This document shows, one piece after another, positions 1 through 6,874 of a stretch of 35,041 bases of DNA. Made by a program: the position numbers and the translations under genes. Origin of the DNA: Sediminibacterium sp. (GTDB lineage Bacteria > Bacteroidota > Bacteroidia > Chitinophagales > Chitinophagaceae); assembly GCA_027490265.1 (NCBI GenBank), contig JAIXYL010000058.1, positions 1 to 35,041 on the forward strand, read 5' to 3'. Under the pieces are notes generated by a model. It was given only the letters and a program-made list of their open reading frames with translations. It searched no databases and was not told the origin of the DNA. Positions within the stretch are counted from its first letter, which is position 1. Each line of letters opens with the position of its first letter.

Positions 1-331
1 TGGGTATAAGATCGGAAACTTGATTAATATTGGTAAAAGGATTGTTAATGCTTCCTAAATCGTTAAAAGTATTTTCTTGAGCATGTTGAAAGCGCAAATT
101 CAACTCTGTAAAGTTGAATGGATTCTCAATCAACTTTTGACTGATGAGTTTTGGATGTTTAAAGTCATCACTAACCTGATTAACCAGGAGTAAATGGTTT
201 TGCCCAAAAAAAGGGAAGCTGGCGCAAAGGGATAGCACCAGAATAAACAATTTTAAATAAAAAGATGATGAATGGCGATTCTTGAGGAAAGCAAATTTAT
301 TTTGAACCCTCTTATAGACAGTTACAGACAT
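1..331 (-). CDS. Exported protein of unknown function, N-terminal part (cut by left edge)
   Basis: An open frame runs from an ATG at 331 leftwards to the window edge with no stop, giving about 110 residues. The first 28 residues are basic and polar; a hydrophobic stretch (LFILVLSLCASFPFFG) at about residues 29-44 follows and ends just before Gln-Asn, which is a typical signal peptide with a long n-region. The mature part starts NHLLLVNQVSDDF and is rich in Asn, Phe and Gln, as in Bacteroidetes outer-membrane or periplasmic proteins. No domain is recognisable in the part that is visible. There is no other ATG in the frame, so the start is well constrained. A Rho-independent terminator for the upstream small lipoprotein gene lies at 447-480, so this gene is probably its own transcription unit. 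The existence of the gene is likely; its function is unknown. Confidence 0.7.
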   Translation of the reverse strand, partial: MSVTVYKRVQNKFAFLKNRHSSSFYLKLFILVLSLCASFPFFGQNHLLLVNQVSDDFKHPKLISQKLIENPFNFTELNLRFQHAQENTFNDLGSINNPFTNINQVSDLIP

Positions 332-446
332 TTTGGTGCAGCTTAATTCTACATCAAAATACAAAAAATTGATAATTTTTGGTTAAAATATCAGGAGGGA
401 TAACAATAAATTGAATAACCAAACGTTGCTGCGCCCTGAATGTCCC

Positions 447-480
447 AAAAAAATAAGCCCCTCCGTGGAAACGGAGCGGC
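447..480 (-). terminator. Rho-independent terminator of the small lipoprotein gene
   Basis: The stem pairs 457-466 with 471-480 (CTCCGT/ACGGAG plus GCC/GGC, one C-C mismatch) around the loop GGAA. Read on the minus strand it is followed by a T-run (447-453 are all A on the plus strand). It lies about 95 bases past the stop codon of the lipoprotein gene at 575-754. Confidence 0.75.
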
Positions 481-574
481 TTCTAACGATTGCTTGCCAT
501 ATGAAACTTTTAAATCTGTTGTACTTTCCGCAAGCTAGACTGCACGAGTTCTCTTCACCAACAGATTGATTGAA

Positions 575-754
575 TTACTTCTTAGTAGTATCAACAGCAG
601 GAGCAGCAGTAGTATCTACAGTTGCAGCAGTTGTGTCTACAGTTGCAGCAGTAGTATCTACAGTTGCAGCAGTTGTGTCAGCAGTTGCTTCTTTGTTTTC
701 TCCAGCGCAAGATGCGAAAACGCCTAATGCTAATACGAATAACAATTTTTTCAT
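575..754 (-). CDS. Small repeat-rich lipoprotein (59 aa)
   Basis: ATG at 754 to TAA at 575-577 encodes 59 residues. The N-terminus MKKLLFVLALGVFASC is a lipoprotein signal with a lipobox-like F-A-S-C and the acylated Cys at residue 16. The rest of the protein is almost only Asp, Thr, Ala and Val: a heptad DTTAATV is repeated from about residue 24 to 51, followed by APAVDTTKK. The encoded mature chain is about 44 residues, low complexity and probably unstructured, and would be tethered to a membrane. The codons alternate (GAC ACA, then GAT ACT), which gives a 42-base super-repeat and suggests a recent duplication. It is divergent from the ECF sigma gene at 900 and shares its upstream region, and it has a clear terminator. 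The function is not known. Short DTT/Ala-rich lipoproteins like this are familiar in Bacteroidetes, but I know of no assigned role. Confidence 0.85.
   Translation of the reverse strand: MKKLLFVLALGVFASCAGENKEATADTTAATVDTTAATVDTTAATVDTTAAPAVDTTKK
584..685 (-). repeat. 21-base tandem repeat (42-base super-unit) coding DTTAATV heptads
   Basis: Four units of about 21 bases, plus a degenerate fifth, encode the DTTAATV heptad inside the small lipoprotein gene. Units 1 and 3 use GAC ACA ACT and units 2 and 4 use GAT ACT ACT, so the true period is 42 bases. Such a tract can change length by slippage or unequal exchange. Confidence 0.85.
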
Positions 755-808
755 TTTTTTTCTTTTTTAGTTTGAATGATTACTGATTAATACGCAGAGG
801 AGAAAAAG

Positions 809-865
809 GTAACCCCCAGTTTTAGAATTTTTTTTATAAAAATATTTAGGGCTATTTTGGGTTAC
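809..865. promoter_or_regulatory. Inverted GTAACCC boxes between the lipoprotein and sigma genes
   Basis: GTAACCC at 809-815 and its exact reverse complement GGGTTAC at 859-865 sit 43 bases apart in the divergent intergenic region. Each box, read in its own direction, is preceded by A-rich sequence and faces one of the two genes: the left box reads toward the sigma gene at 900 and the right box toward the lipoprotein gene at 754. ECF sigma factors often recognise -35 elements containing an AAC core, so these could be a pair of autoregulated ECF promoters. An operator for a dimeric regulator is the alternative. This is inferred from position and symmetry only. Confidence 0.4.
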
Positions 866-899
866 TTTTAAGCCTATTACTGTATTAAAGGAACAGATA

Positions 900-1466
900 G
901 TGAAAGGAGATACCAACGAACAAGCATTATTGAAGGGTCTGGCACACAACGATTCAAAAGCGGTTGAACTCATATATAAAGAAAATTTTAATATGATTCA
1001 ATCCTTTATTTTGAATAATAATGGCAGCTATGACGAGGCAAGGGATGTATTTCAAGAAGCAATGATAGCGCTTTACGAAAAATCTCAAACCGATTCTTTC
1101 GTCCTAACCTGTCAAATCAAAACCTATTTGTATTCAGTTTGCAGAAGGCTTTGGTTAAAAAGACTGCAACAAATGGGCAGATTTACTGGTTCAGTTGATG
1201 GGTTTGAAGAAACAGTTGCGGTAGAAGAAGATTTGGAAACCCATGAAAAAAGGAACGCAGAATTTGCCATCATGGATCGGGCTTTGAACAGTTTAGGTGA
1301 ACCTTGTAAAAGTTTGTTACAGGGATATTATCTAAAAAAAATGGATATGAATGCATTGGCAGCAGAATTTGGTTATACCAATGCCGACAATGCTAAAAAC
1401 CAGAAATACAAGTGTTTGATGCGATTAAAGAAACTATTCTTTTCGCAATACAATATTGGAGAGTAA
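900..1466 (+). CDS. ECF-type RNA polymerase sigma factor
   Basis: This is a 188-residue sigma-70 family protein of the small ECF type. Region 2 is visible at about residues 20-65 (AVELIYKENF, then the acidic YDEARDVFQEAMIALYEK helix). Region 4 is at about 125-185 (ALNSLGEPCKSLLQGYYLKK, then a recognition-helix-like NADNAKNQKYKCLMRLKKLF). There is no region 1 or 3 of primary sigma factors. The start is a GTG at 900 with the Shine-Dalgarno-like AAAGGAA about 7 bases ahead; no in-frame ATG lies upstream. The stop at 1466 is four bases before the ATG of the anti-sigma/protease gene, so the two are almost certainly one operon. It probably directs RNA polymerase to its own promoter and to a small regulon, which may include the divergent lipoprotein gene. 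Confidence 0.9.
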   Translation: MKGDTNEQALLKGLAHNDSKAVELIYKENFNMIQSFILNNNGSYDEARDVFQEAMIALYEKSQTDSFVLTCQIKTYLYSVCRRLWLKRLQQMGRFTGSVDGFEETVAVEEDLETHEKRNAEFAIMDRALNSLGEPCKSLLQGYYLKKMDMNALAAEFGYTNADNAKNQKYKCLMRLKKLFFSQYNIGE

Positions 1467-1470
1467 GTAT

Positions 1471-2577
1471 ATGGATGATATTTTATTATTAGACGCAATT
1501 GAAAGATACCTCAACGGAGAAATGAGCGCTGAAGAGCGTGCCTACTTTGAGAATCTTCGCAATACAACCCCTGAAATAGATCAGATGGTGGTAGAACACA
1601 ATATGTTCTTACACCAAATTGCTGATTACTCTGCTAATATTGCCATCAAACAAACCTTACATGAAGTGCATCAAAACCTCTTGGAGCGTGGGGATTTAAA
1701 TGAGGGCGGGGCATTGAGTTCGAAAGGAAAAGTCATTCAATTCTGGAATAAATATAAAAGAGTCACAGCAATTGCTGCTTCAGTAGGTGGCGTTATTGCC
1801 CTTTTCATTAGCGGTTTGGCTATGTATTTTTCAACAGCCGTTAATGATCCCAAACTTGAACAATTGGGTAAAGACTTGGAAGTGGTCAAAAAGAATCAAC
1901 AATACCAAGGCAATATTATTAACGAAGTCACTTCTAAAATACCCATGAATGCGCGCTTATTAAGCGGCGGTTCTGGTTTTTTGGTAGATGTAAAAGGCTA
2001 TATCGTTACCAATGCCCATATTTTAAAAGGCACTGGCGCCATTGTTGTAAACAGCGAAGGCAAAGAGTTTAAATCGGCAATTGTCTTAATTGACCATATT
2101 AAAGATTTGGCCATTCTGAAGATCAACGATGATGAATATGAGCCAATTAAATCAATCCCATATACCATCCAAAAAAGCAATTCATCTTTAGGTGAAGAAA
2201 TTTTCACTTTGGGATATCCCAGAAATGAAATTGTATATGGCATGGGCTATTTAAGTGCAAAGACTGGTTTTAACGGTGATTCTTTGTCTTATCAAATACA
2301 AATTAGCGCGAACCCTGGTAATTCAGGCGGACCAGTATTTAACAAAAATGGTGAGGTAATTGGGGTTTTAAGTACCAAACAAGCCCAAGCTGATGGCGTT
2401 GCGTTTGCAGTAAAATCTAGAAATATTCACGCAATTATTGAAGACTTAAAGAACAGTGATACTGCATTTCAAAAAGTAAAACTACCTAGCAAATCTTCAT
2501 TGAAAGGCGTAGAACGCAAATTGCAAATTAACAAGTTAGAAGACTGTGTTTACTTTGTAAAAGCTTACGGTAAATAA
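1471..2577 (+). CDS. Membrane protein: anti-sigma-like N-domain fused to HtrA-type (S1C) serine protease
   Basis: From the ATG at 1471 the protein has 368 residues; an upstream TTG at 1456 would overlap the sigma gene and is less likely. Residues 1-90 are acidic and helical (AIERYLNGEMSAEERAYFE), like the cytoplasmic domain of Bacteroidetes anti-sigma factors; no His-Cys-Cys zinc motif is seen. One membrane segment lies at about 98-120. Residues 165-330 form a trypsin-like S1C domain: GSGFLVD, then TNAHIL with His183, DLAILKI with Asp212, and NPGNSGGPVF with Ser285, so the catalytic triad looks intact. No PDZ domain follows; a 35-residue tail ends the chain. The expected topology puts the sigma-binding part in the cytoplasm and the protease in the periplasm. 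It sits directly behind the sigma gene. I infer that it holds the sigma factor inactive and responds to an envelope signal, possibly by self-cleavage. The protease assignment is firm; the anti-sigma role rests on position and the N-terminal helix. Confidence 0.85.
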   Translation: MDDILLLDAIERYLNGEMSAEERAYFENLRNTTPEIDQMVVEHNMFLHQIADYSANIAIKQTLHEVHQNLLERGDLNEGGALSSKGKVIQFWNKYKRVTAIAASVGGVIALFISGLAMYFSTAVNDPKLEQLGKDLEVVKKNQQYQGNIINEVTSKIPMNARLLSGGSGFLVDVKGYIVTNAHILKGTGAIVVNSEGKEFKSAIVLIDHIKDLAILKINDDEYEPIKSIPYTIQKSNSSLGEEIFTLGYPRNEIVYGMGYLSAKTGFNGDSLSYQIQISANPGNSGGPVFNKNGEVIGVLSTKQAQADGVAFAVKSRNIHAIIEDLKNSDTAFQKVKLPSKSSLKGVERKLQINKLEDCVYFVKAYGK

Positions 2578-2594
2578 GTAATTAAAACAGATAC

Positions 2595-2628
2595 AAAAAA
2601 GCCATTGGAAATTACCAATGGCTTTTTT
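2595..2628. terminator. Bidirectional Rho-independent terminator
   Basis: GCCATTGG (2601-2608) pairs perfectly with CCAATGGC (2615-2622) around a six-base loop, flanked by six A on the left and six T on the right. It lies between convergent genes, so it can end both the sigma/protease operon and the nucleotidyltransferase transcript. Confidence 0.9.
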
Positions 2629-2647
2629 AATGCTTTACATTACGTAT

Positions 2648-3547
2648 TTATTTCCATAAAGAGGCGGGATAAACCTGATCTGCCACTAATTGGCTGATGG
2701 CTGCTTGTACTCCGGGCGCATCTTCTTTATAAGTTACACCAAACCATTGGGCCGAAGTAGGCAATACTTTTAAAACACCTTTACCAGACTGAATAAATTC
2801 ATTGGCAGCATAAGGAATAAAAAATTCTGATTTTAATTCCTGTCCTTTTGCTGCAAGGAAATCAGTAAACATGCTTTCGCACATATCAATAAATTCTGGC
2901 GCAAAACAGAAATAATTCATGCTGACTAAGCTATTGCCAGGCAATGGGGTTTTTCCTGATTCATCTTCAAAAACAATCTGACCATCTTCTCGATAAATCT
3001 TTGTACGCTCATTAATTTCTGTTAAGTTATTGTTTGCATCTGCAGTACAAACCCCTCTGCTGACACTCCCATTTTCACTGAGTGTTTTTTGTAATTCGTA
3101 GCCTAATAAAGCAAAGGTTTGTGCATTACAATCATTGGTTAAAAAATGAAATGCCTTATCAAAAGCATCTCTACCATAATAATCATCTGCATTAATTACT
3201 GCAAAAGGCTCATTTACTTTGCCCTTACAACATAAAACGGCATGAGCTGTTCCCCAAGGTTTTGCTCTTTCAGCAGGTATAGCATAACCATTGGTGTAAG
3301 CTTCCAAATGCTGGTAAACATAGTCGGTTGCAATTTTACCTGCTAATTTGGGTTCAAATATGCCTTTGAATTGCTCTGAAAACTCTTCTCTGATGATAAA
3401 TACAACTTTACCGAATCCAGCTTGGATGGCATCAAAAATAGAATAATCCATAATGGTTTCTCCATCAGGACCAAAAGATTGAATCTGTTTCATGCTGCCA
3501 TAGCGGCTTGCCATACCAGCAGCTAAAATTACAAGGGTAGGTTTCAT
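2648..3547 (-). CDS. Nucleotidyltransferase family protein (NTP transferase fold)
   Basis: This 299-residue protein has the N-terminal signature of sugar-phosphate nucleotidyltransferases: VILAAGMASRYGSMKQ at about residues 6-21 for nucleotide binding, and INADDYYG at about residues 118-125, the metal-binding Asp region. Such enzymes make NDP-sugars from NTP and sugar 1-phosphate; the sugar cannot be told from sequence by eye. No left-handed beta-helix acyltransferase domain follows, so it is the short form. No sugar-pathway genes are next to it, so its role (cell envelope polysaccharide or a salvage route) is open. A possible promoter with a perfect TAACTTTG -7 box lies 18 bases before the ATG. 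The 3' side ends at a shared terminator. Confidence 0.8.
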   Translation of the reverse strand: MKPTLVILAAGMASRYGSMKQIQSFGPDGETIMDYSIFDAIQAGFGKVVFIIREEFSEQFKGIFEPKLAGKIATDYVYQHLEAYTNGYAIPAERAKPWGTAHAVLCCKGKVNEPFAVINADDYYGRDAFDKAFHFLTNDCNAQTFALLGYELQKTLSENGSVSRGVCTADANNNLTEINERTKIYREDGQIVFEDESGKTPLPGNSLVSMNYFCFAPEFIDMCESMFTDFLAAKGQELKSEFFIPYAANEFIQSGKGVLKVLPTSAQWFGVTYKEDAPGVQAAISQLVADQVYPASLWK

Positions 3548-3565
3548 AGAATTTTATTTACTTAA

Positions 3566-3595
3566 CAAAGTTAATTCTTTTAACATTGCAACAAT
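3566..3595 (-). promoter_or_regulatory. Likely Bacteroidetes-type promoter of the nucleotidyltransferase gene
   Basis: On the minus strand TAACTTTG (3573-3566) matches the TAnnTTTG -7 consensus, with ATTG (3595-3592) 18 bases upstream as a -33 element. The ATG follows 18 bases downstream. Confidence 0.45.
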
Positions 3596-3605
3596 TGATC
3601 AAAAT

Positions 3606-4487
3606 ATGTCATTTGACCTGAAAAATATCGTCGTTCAACCACTAAACAGTCTCTCTTCGAAGAGCGTTCAGCTGTCTACACTTAGAACCGACTTGATTCA
3701 CCCAGTAGTCAGTGGCAATAAATGGTTTAAACTAAGGTTTTATCTGGAGGAAGCGAAACGGCTCAAATGCAATACCATCGCCAGTTTCGGCGGCGCTTAC
3801 TCCAACCATATTGTAGCACTTGCAGCCGTATGTCAAATGGAAGGGCTGCATTCAGTAGGATTCATTAGAGGTGAATCTGGGGATTCCCCAACTTTAGCTG
3901 ATGCCAAAGCCTTTGGTATGACTTTGCAATTTATTGATCGGGAAAACTATAAATACAAAGAAGTGGTGATAGCAGAAAATAGCCATCTCGACTGGTTTTG
4001 GATTCCTGAAGGTGGGTTTGGCCTATTGGGCGCCAATGGCGCCGCAACTATTCTTGAACAACCGCAAATTGCAACATATACGCATATCCTTTGTGCCTGT
4101 GGCACTGGTACCATGATGGCAGGGTTAGTTAAAGCCAGTCTTCCACATCAATCTGTGGTTGGCATCAGTGTCCTAAAAAACAACAGCGGGCTAAATCATG
4201 CAGTACAATCTTTACTTCCACCCGATACAAATAAAAAAATCAACACGATTCACGACTATCATTTTGGCGGATACGCCAAACACCCTCCTGCTTTGATTGA
4301 CTTCATGAATGACTTTTACTTACGTGAAAAAGTTCCAACTGATTTGGTGTACACTGCAAAACTTTTTTACGCAGCTGAACAATTGCTGCAAAGTCGTTAT
4401 TTCCCAGATGGCTCAAATGTTTTGATCATTCACAGTGGGGGTTTACAAGGAAACAGAAGTTTAACCAATGAAGCTTTAATGTATTAG
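3606..4487 (+). CDS. PLP-dependent ACC deaminase / D-cysteine desulfhydrase family protein
   Basis: This 293-residue protein belongs to the fold-type II pyridoxal-phosphate enzymes. SGNKWFKLRF at residues 37-46 contains Lys39, the expected Schiff-base lysine (compare GNKxRKL in ACC deaminase). FGGAYSNHIVALA at 61-73 is the cofactor-phosphate and substrate loop, with Ser66-Asn67-His68 as in the family. A glycine-rich ACGTGTMMAGL follows at about 166-176. Family members release ammonia and a keto acid, either from 1-aminocyclopropane-1-carboxylate or from D-cysteine (with sulfide). The short N-terminus suggests the D-cysteine desulfhydrase-like branch found in many Bacteroidetes, but the substrate cannot be decided here. 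It is divergent from the nucleotidyltransferase gene and followed after 26 bases by an exported protein gene on the same strand. Confidence 0.8.
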   Translation: MSFDLKNIVVQPLNSLSSKSVQLSTLRTDLIHPVVSGNKWFKLRFYLEEAKRLKCNTIASFGGAYSNHIVALAAVCQMEGLHSVGFIRGESGDSPTLADAKAFGMTLQFIDRENYKYKEVVIAENSHLDWFWIPEGGFGLLGANGAATILEQPQIATYTHILCACGTGTMMAGLVKASLPHQSVVGISVLKNNSGLNHAVQSLLPPDTNKKINTIHDYHFGGYAKHPPALIDFMNDFYLREKVPTDLVYTAKLFYAAEQLLQSRYFPDGSNVLIIHSGGLQGNRSLTNEALMY

Positions 4488-4513
4488 TTTGGAATATTTA
4501 TCTTTACAAGCGC

Positions 4514-5023
4514 ATGTATAAAATTTGTTTGACTGTATTGTTTTCTTTTGGTGTTTTGTACCAGTCTGTGGCACAAAAAAAAAGATCGACCATACCCAAT
4601 ACTAATGCTTTATCTCAGAGAATTTTCATTGGCAACAAACCATTTAAAACCTTGGATCCCGAAGCTTATAAAATCTTTAAGGATTCAATATTTACTCAGA
4701 CTAAAGATTCATTATCCCGAATTGGCAAAAGAACGGTGGTTTTAGTGCAGACCATCACCCCAAATACAGCAGAGGCTTGGATCCCCTCACAATACGTATA
4801 CACCAATTCAAAAGGCAATTTATTGATTGAATTACCCAATACACAATCTAAGCGCTATAGTTTATTTATCTATGATGGTCCATTATTGTTGTTCAATATG
4901 ACCAACTTGCAAGAAGACAAATGGATTGTAGAAAAAGGTAATTTCTACCACAGTGGTTGGTACAATTTTGAATTGTATTGCAATGGCGAATTATTAGAAA
5001 GAAATAAATTCTTATTACAATAA
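4514..5023 (+). CDS. Exported protein of unknown function
   Basis: This 169-residue protein starts with a clear signal peptide (MYKICLTVLFSFGVLYQSVAQ) that ends at an A-Q cleavage site, usual for Bacteroidetes, leaving a mature part of about 148 residues. No Cys lipobox is present. The mature part begins with a charged helix-like region (PEAYKIFKDSIF) and then appears beta-rich, ending in GWYNFELYCNGELLERNKF. I do not recognise a family, and it lacks the typical type IX secretion C-terminal domain. It follows the PLP enzyme gene by 26 bases and could be co-transcribed with it. It converges with lipB, leaving two bases between the stop codons. Confidence 0.75.
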   Translation: MYKICLTVLFSFGVLYQSVAQKKRSTIPNTNALSQRIFIGNKPFKTLDPEAYKIFKDSIFTQTKDSLSRIGKRTVVLVQTITPNTAEAWIPSQYVYTNSKGNLLIELPNTQSKRYSLFIYDGPLLLFNMTNLQEDKWIVEKGNFYHSGWYNFELYCNGELLERNKFLLQ

Positions 5024-5025
5024 GC

Positions 5026-5748
5026 TTAACTACCAATCAACTTGCAAGGGAACAAAGCTTCAAAATGTTTCTTAACCCGATACTTTACTTCTTCCATTTC
5101 AACTAAGTAGCCCAATTCCTGCGCCAATGAAGTCACTTTTTTATGTTGGATTCCACATGGTACAATATGATCAAAATAAGTTAGATCGGTGTTTACATTA
5201 AATGCGAACCCATGCATGGTTATCCAGCGACTACACTTAATACCCATGGCACAAATTTTCCGCTCCCTCCCCTTGATATGTGCATCTAACCAAACACCCG
5301 TTTCACCAGCACTGCGCTCTCCCTTTAATCCATAATCAGCCATGGTTTTAATGATGACTTCTTCTAGAGTTCGTAAGTACCAACCCAAATCGGTTTTAAA
5401 TCGTTCAAGATCTAAGATGGGATATCCTACCAATTGCCCTGGTCCATGAAAAGTAATATCCCCTCCTCTATTGATATGAAAATACTCAATCCCTTTTTTA
5501 ATTCTGTCTGCCTCGCTAATTAATACATGTTCAATTTTCCCATTCTTGCCCAAAGTATACACAGGCGGGTGTTCAACAAATAGTAAATGATGCAATGTTG
5601 GAATGGTATTGGGCATTGAGTCGGATTGATTTCCAAATTTGAATGCCATTTTTATATCTGCATTGGCTTTCAACAATTGCTCTTGCTCATCCCATACTTC
5701 TTTGTAAGATTGTTTGCCCAAATCTTTGAATATGACTTCCTGCTCCAT
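5026..5748 (-). CDS. lipB: Octanoyltransferase LipB
   Basis: The protein (240 residues) transfers octanoyl from acyl carrier protein to the lipoyl domains of 2-oxoacid dehydrogenases and the glycine cleavage system, the first step of lipoate synthesis in the cytoplasm. The family signature is clear: HPPVYTLGKNG (60-70), RGGDITFHGPGQLVGYPI (94-111), the RKICAMG segment with the probable catalytic Lys164, MHGFAFNV (178-185) and IVPCGI with the acyl-thioester Cys198. Length is normal. It is divergent from the pseudouridine synthase gene, only 28 bases apart. The -7 box TATTTTTG lies four bases before the ATG, so the transcript may be leaderless. The pyruvate dehydrogenase E1 beta gene, whose complex needs lipoylation, lies elsewhere in the window. 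Confidence 0.95.
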   Translation of the reverse strand: MEQEVIFKDLGKQSYKEVWDEQEQLLKANADIKMAFKFGNQSDSMPNTIPTLHHLLFVEHPPVYTLGKNGKIEHVLISEADRIKKGIEYFHINRGGDITFHGPGQLVGYPILDLERFKTDLGWYLRTLEEVIIKTMADYGLKGERSAGETGVWLDAHIKGRERKICAMGIKCSRWITMHGFAFNVNTDLTYFDHIVPCGIQHKKVTSLAQELGYLVEMEEVKYRVKKHFEALFPCKLIGS

Positions 5749-5752
5749 ACCA

Positions 5753-5760
5753 CAAAAATA
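5753..5760 (-). promoter_or_regulatory. -7 promoter box of lipB, four bases from the ATG
   Basis: TATTTTTG on the minus strand is a perfect TAnnTTTG match that ends four bases before the lipB ATG at 5748. No clear -33 TTTG is seen at the usual distance. Confidence 0.45.
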
Positions 5761-5764
5761 AAGT

Positions 5765-5772
5765 TAATTTTG
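5765..5772 (+). promoter_or_regulatory. -7 promoter box of the rluD-like gene, four bases from the ATG
   Basis: TAATTTTG is a perfect TAnnTTTG match that ends four bases before the ATG at 5777. The lipB -7 box lies on the other strand four bases to the left, so the two promoters share a 28-base intergenic region. Confidence 0.5.
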
Positions 5773-5776
5773 CCGC

Positions 5777-6814
5777 ATGCACGTAGATACCGATTTAATT
5801 TCAGAAGAACAATCTGATGCCTTATACGAACGTAAAATATTTACGGTAGACAAAGGACAAGAACCCTATAGGATTGACAAATGGGTACAAATGCATATGG
5901 AAGGGTCTACCAGAAATAAAGTGCAACAAGGTATTGAAGCAGGGTTTTTAACTGTTAATGGGAAACCAGTCAAATCCAATTATAAAATTAAGCCAGGCGA
6001 TGAAATCATTTTAATGAGCTTAATCAACCCAGAACATACGGTCTTAAAAGAAGAACCTATACCGCTCAATATAGTATATGAAGACGCCGCTTTAATGGTG
6101 ATCAATAAACCCCCTAATATGGTGGTACACCCTGGAGTAGGAAATTTTAGTGGCACTTTATTAAATGGTGTAGCCTATTACTTGAAGCAACAAAACCCCA
6201 ATTTATCAGAAGAAAGCTTACCCAGATTTGGGTTAGTCCATCGCATTGATAAAAACACGACGGGTTTAATTGTATTGGCCAAAACCGGTGAAGCCGCTGC
6301 ACACTTAGCCAAACAATTTTTTCATCATACCGTTCAAAGAAGATATACTGCTTTGGTTTGGGGTAATGTAACTGAAGACGAGGGTACGATCAATGCGCAT
6401 ATTGCTCGACACAAACAGCATCGCAAAATGTTTGATGCTTATCCAGAAGGTGATACAGGCAAGCACGCAATAACGCATTATAAAGTACTCGAAAGATTCA
6501 ATTATGTTACTTTAGTTGAATGCAAACTGGAAACAGGCAGAACCCATCAAATAAGGGTTCATATGAAATACCTTGGTCACACTTTATTCAATGATGTAGA
6601 ATATGGTGGAGATAAAATTTTAAAGGGCACGGTATATAGTCGATACAAACAGTTTGTTGACAATTGTTTTGAAGCTTGTCCTAGGTGTGCTTTGCATGCA
6701 AAAACATTGGGATTTATTCATCCTGTTACCGGAAAAGAACTTTTTTTTGAATCCCCCTTACCCTTGGATATGGAAACGGCCATTGAAAAATGGCGACAGT
6801 ATAGCAAGGTTTAA
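5777..6814 (+). CDS. rluD: RluA/RluD family ribosomal large subunit pseudouridine synthase
   Basis: This 345-residue enzyme isomerises uridine to pseudouridine in RNA. An S4-like RNA-binding domain occupies about residues 28-85 (YRIDKWVQMHM, then FLTVNGKPVK and KPGDEI). The catalytic domain follows, with LVHRIDKNTTGLIVLAK containing the catalytic Asp158, and ETGRTHQIRVH further on, the second family motif. S4 plus RluA catalytic domain is the RluD layout, which in E. coli acts on helix 69 of 23S rRNA; I assign it as RluD-like on layout, and another RluA subtype cannot be excluded. The start is the ATG at 5777, directly behind a perfect -7 box. It is followed by a 118-base gap and then the subtilase gene. 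Confidence 0.9.
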   Translation: MHVDTDLISEEQSDALYERKIFTVDKGQEPYRIDKWVQMHMEGSTRNKVQQGIEAGFLTVNGKPVKSNYKIKPGDEIILMSLINPEHTVLKEEPIPLNIVYEDAALMVINKPPNMVVHPGVGNFSGTLLNGVAYYLKQQNPNLSEESLPRFGLVHRIDKNTTGLIVLAKTGEAAAHLAKQFFHHTVQRRYTALVWGNVTEDEGTINAHIARHKQHRKMFDAYPEGDTGKHAITHYKVLERFNYVTLVECKLETGRTHQIRVHMKYLGHTLFNDVEYGGDKILKGTVYSRYKQFVDNCFEACPRCALHAKTLGFIHPVTGKELFFESPLPLDMETAIEKWRQYSKV

Positions 6815-6874
6815 CATTTTGTTAGGATAATCAAGGGCATTTATACGCTTAATGATTTCATAAATAAAAAAGTG

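Noticed and set aside
447..574. tmRNA, SRP RNA or tRNA in the gap after the lipoprotein gene
   Set aside because: None of the conserved ends or loops of these RNAs can be found; only local hairpins and a terminator are seen.
570..770. Plus-strand open frame with VVSTVAA repeats
   Set aside because: It is the shadow of the minus-strand lipoprotein, which has a signal peptide, a lipobox Cys and a terminator. The plus reading has no such features.
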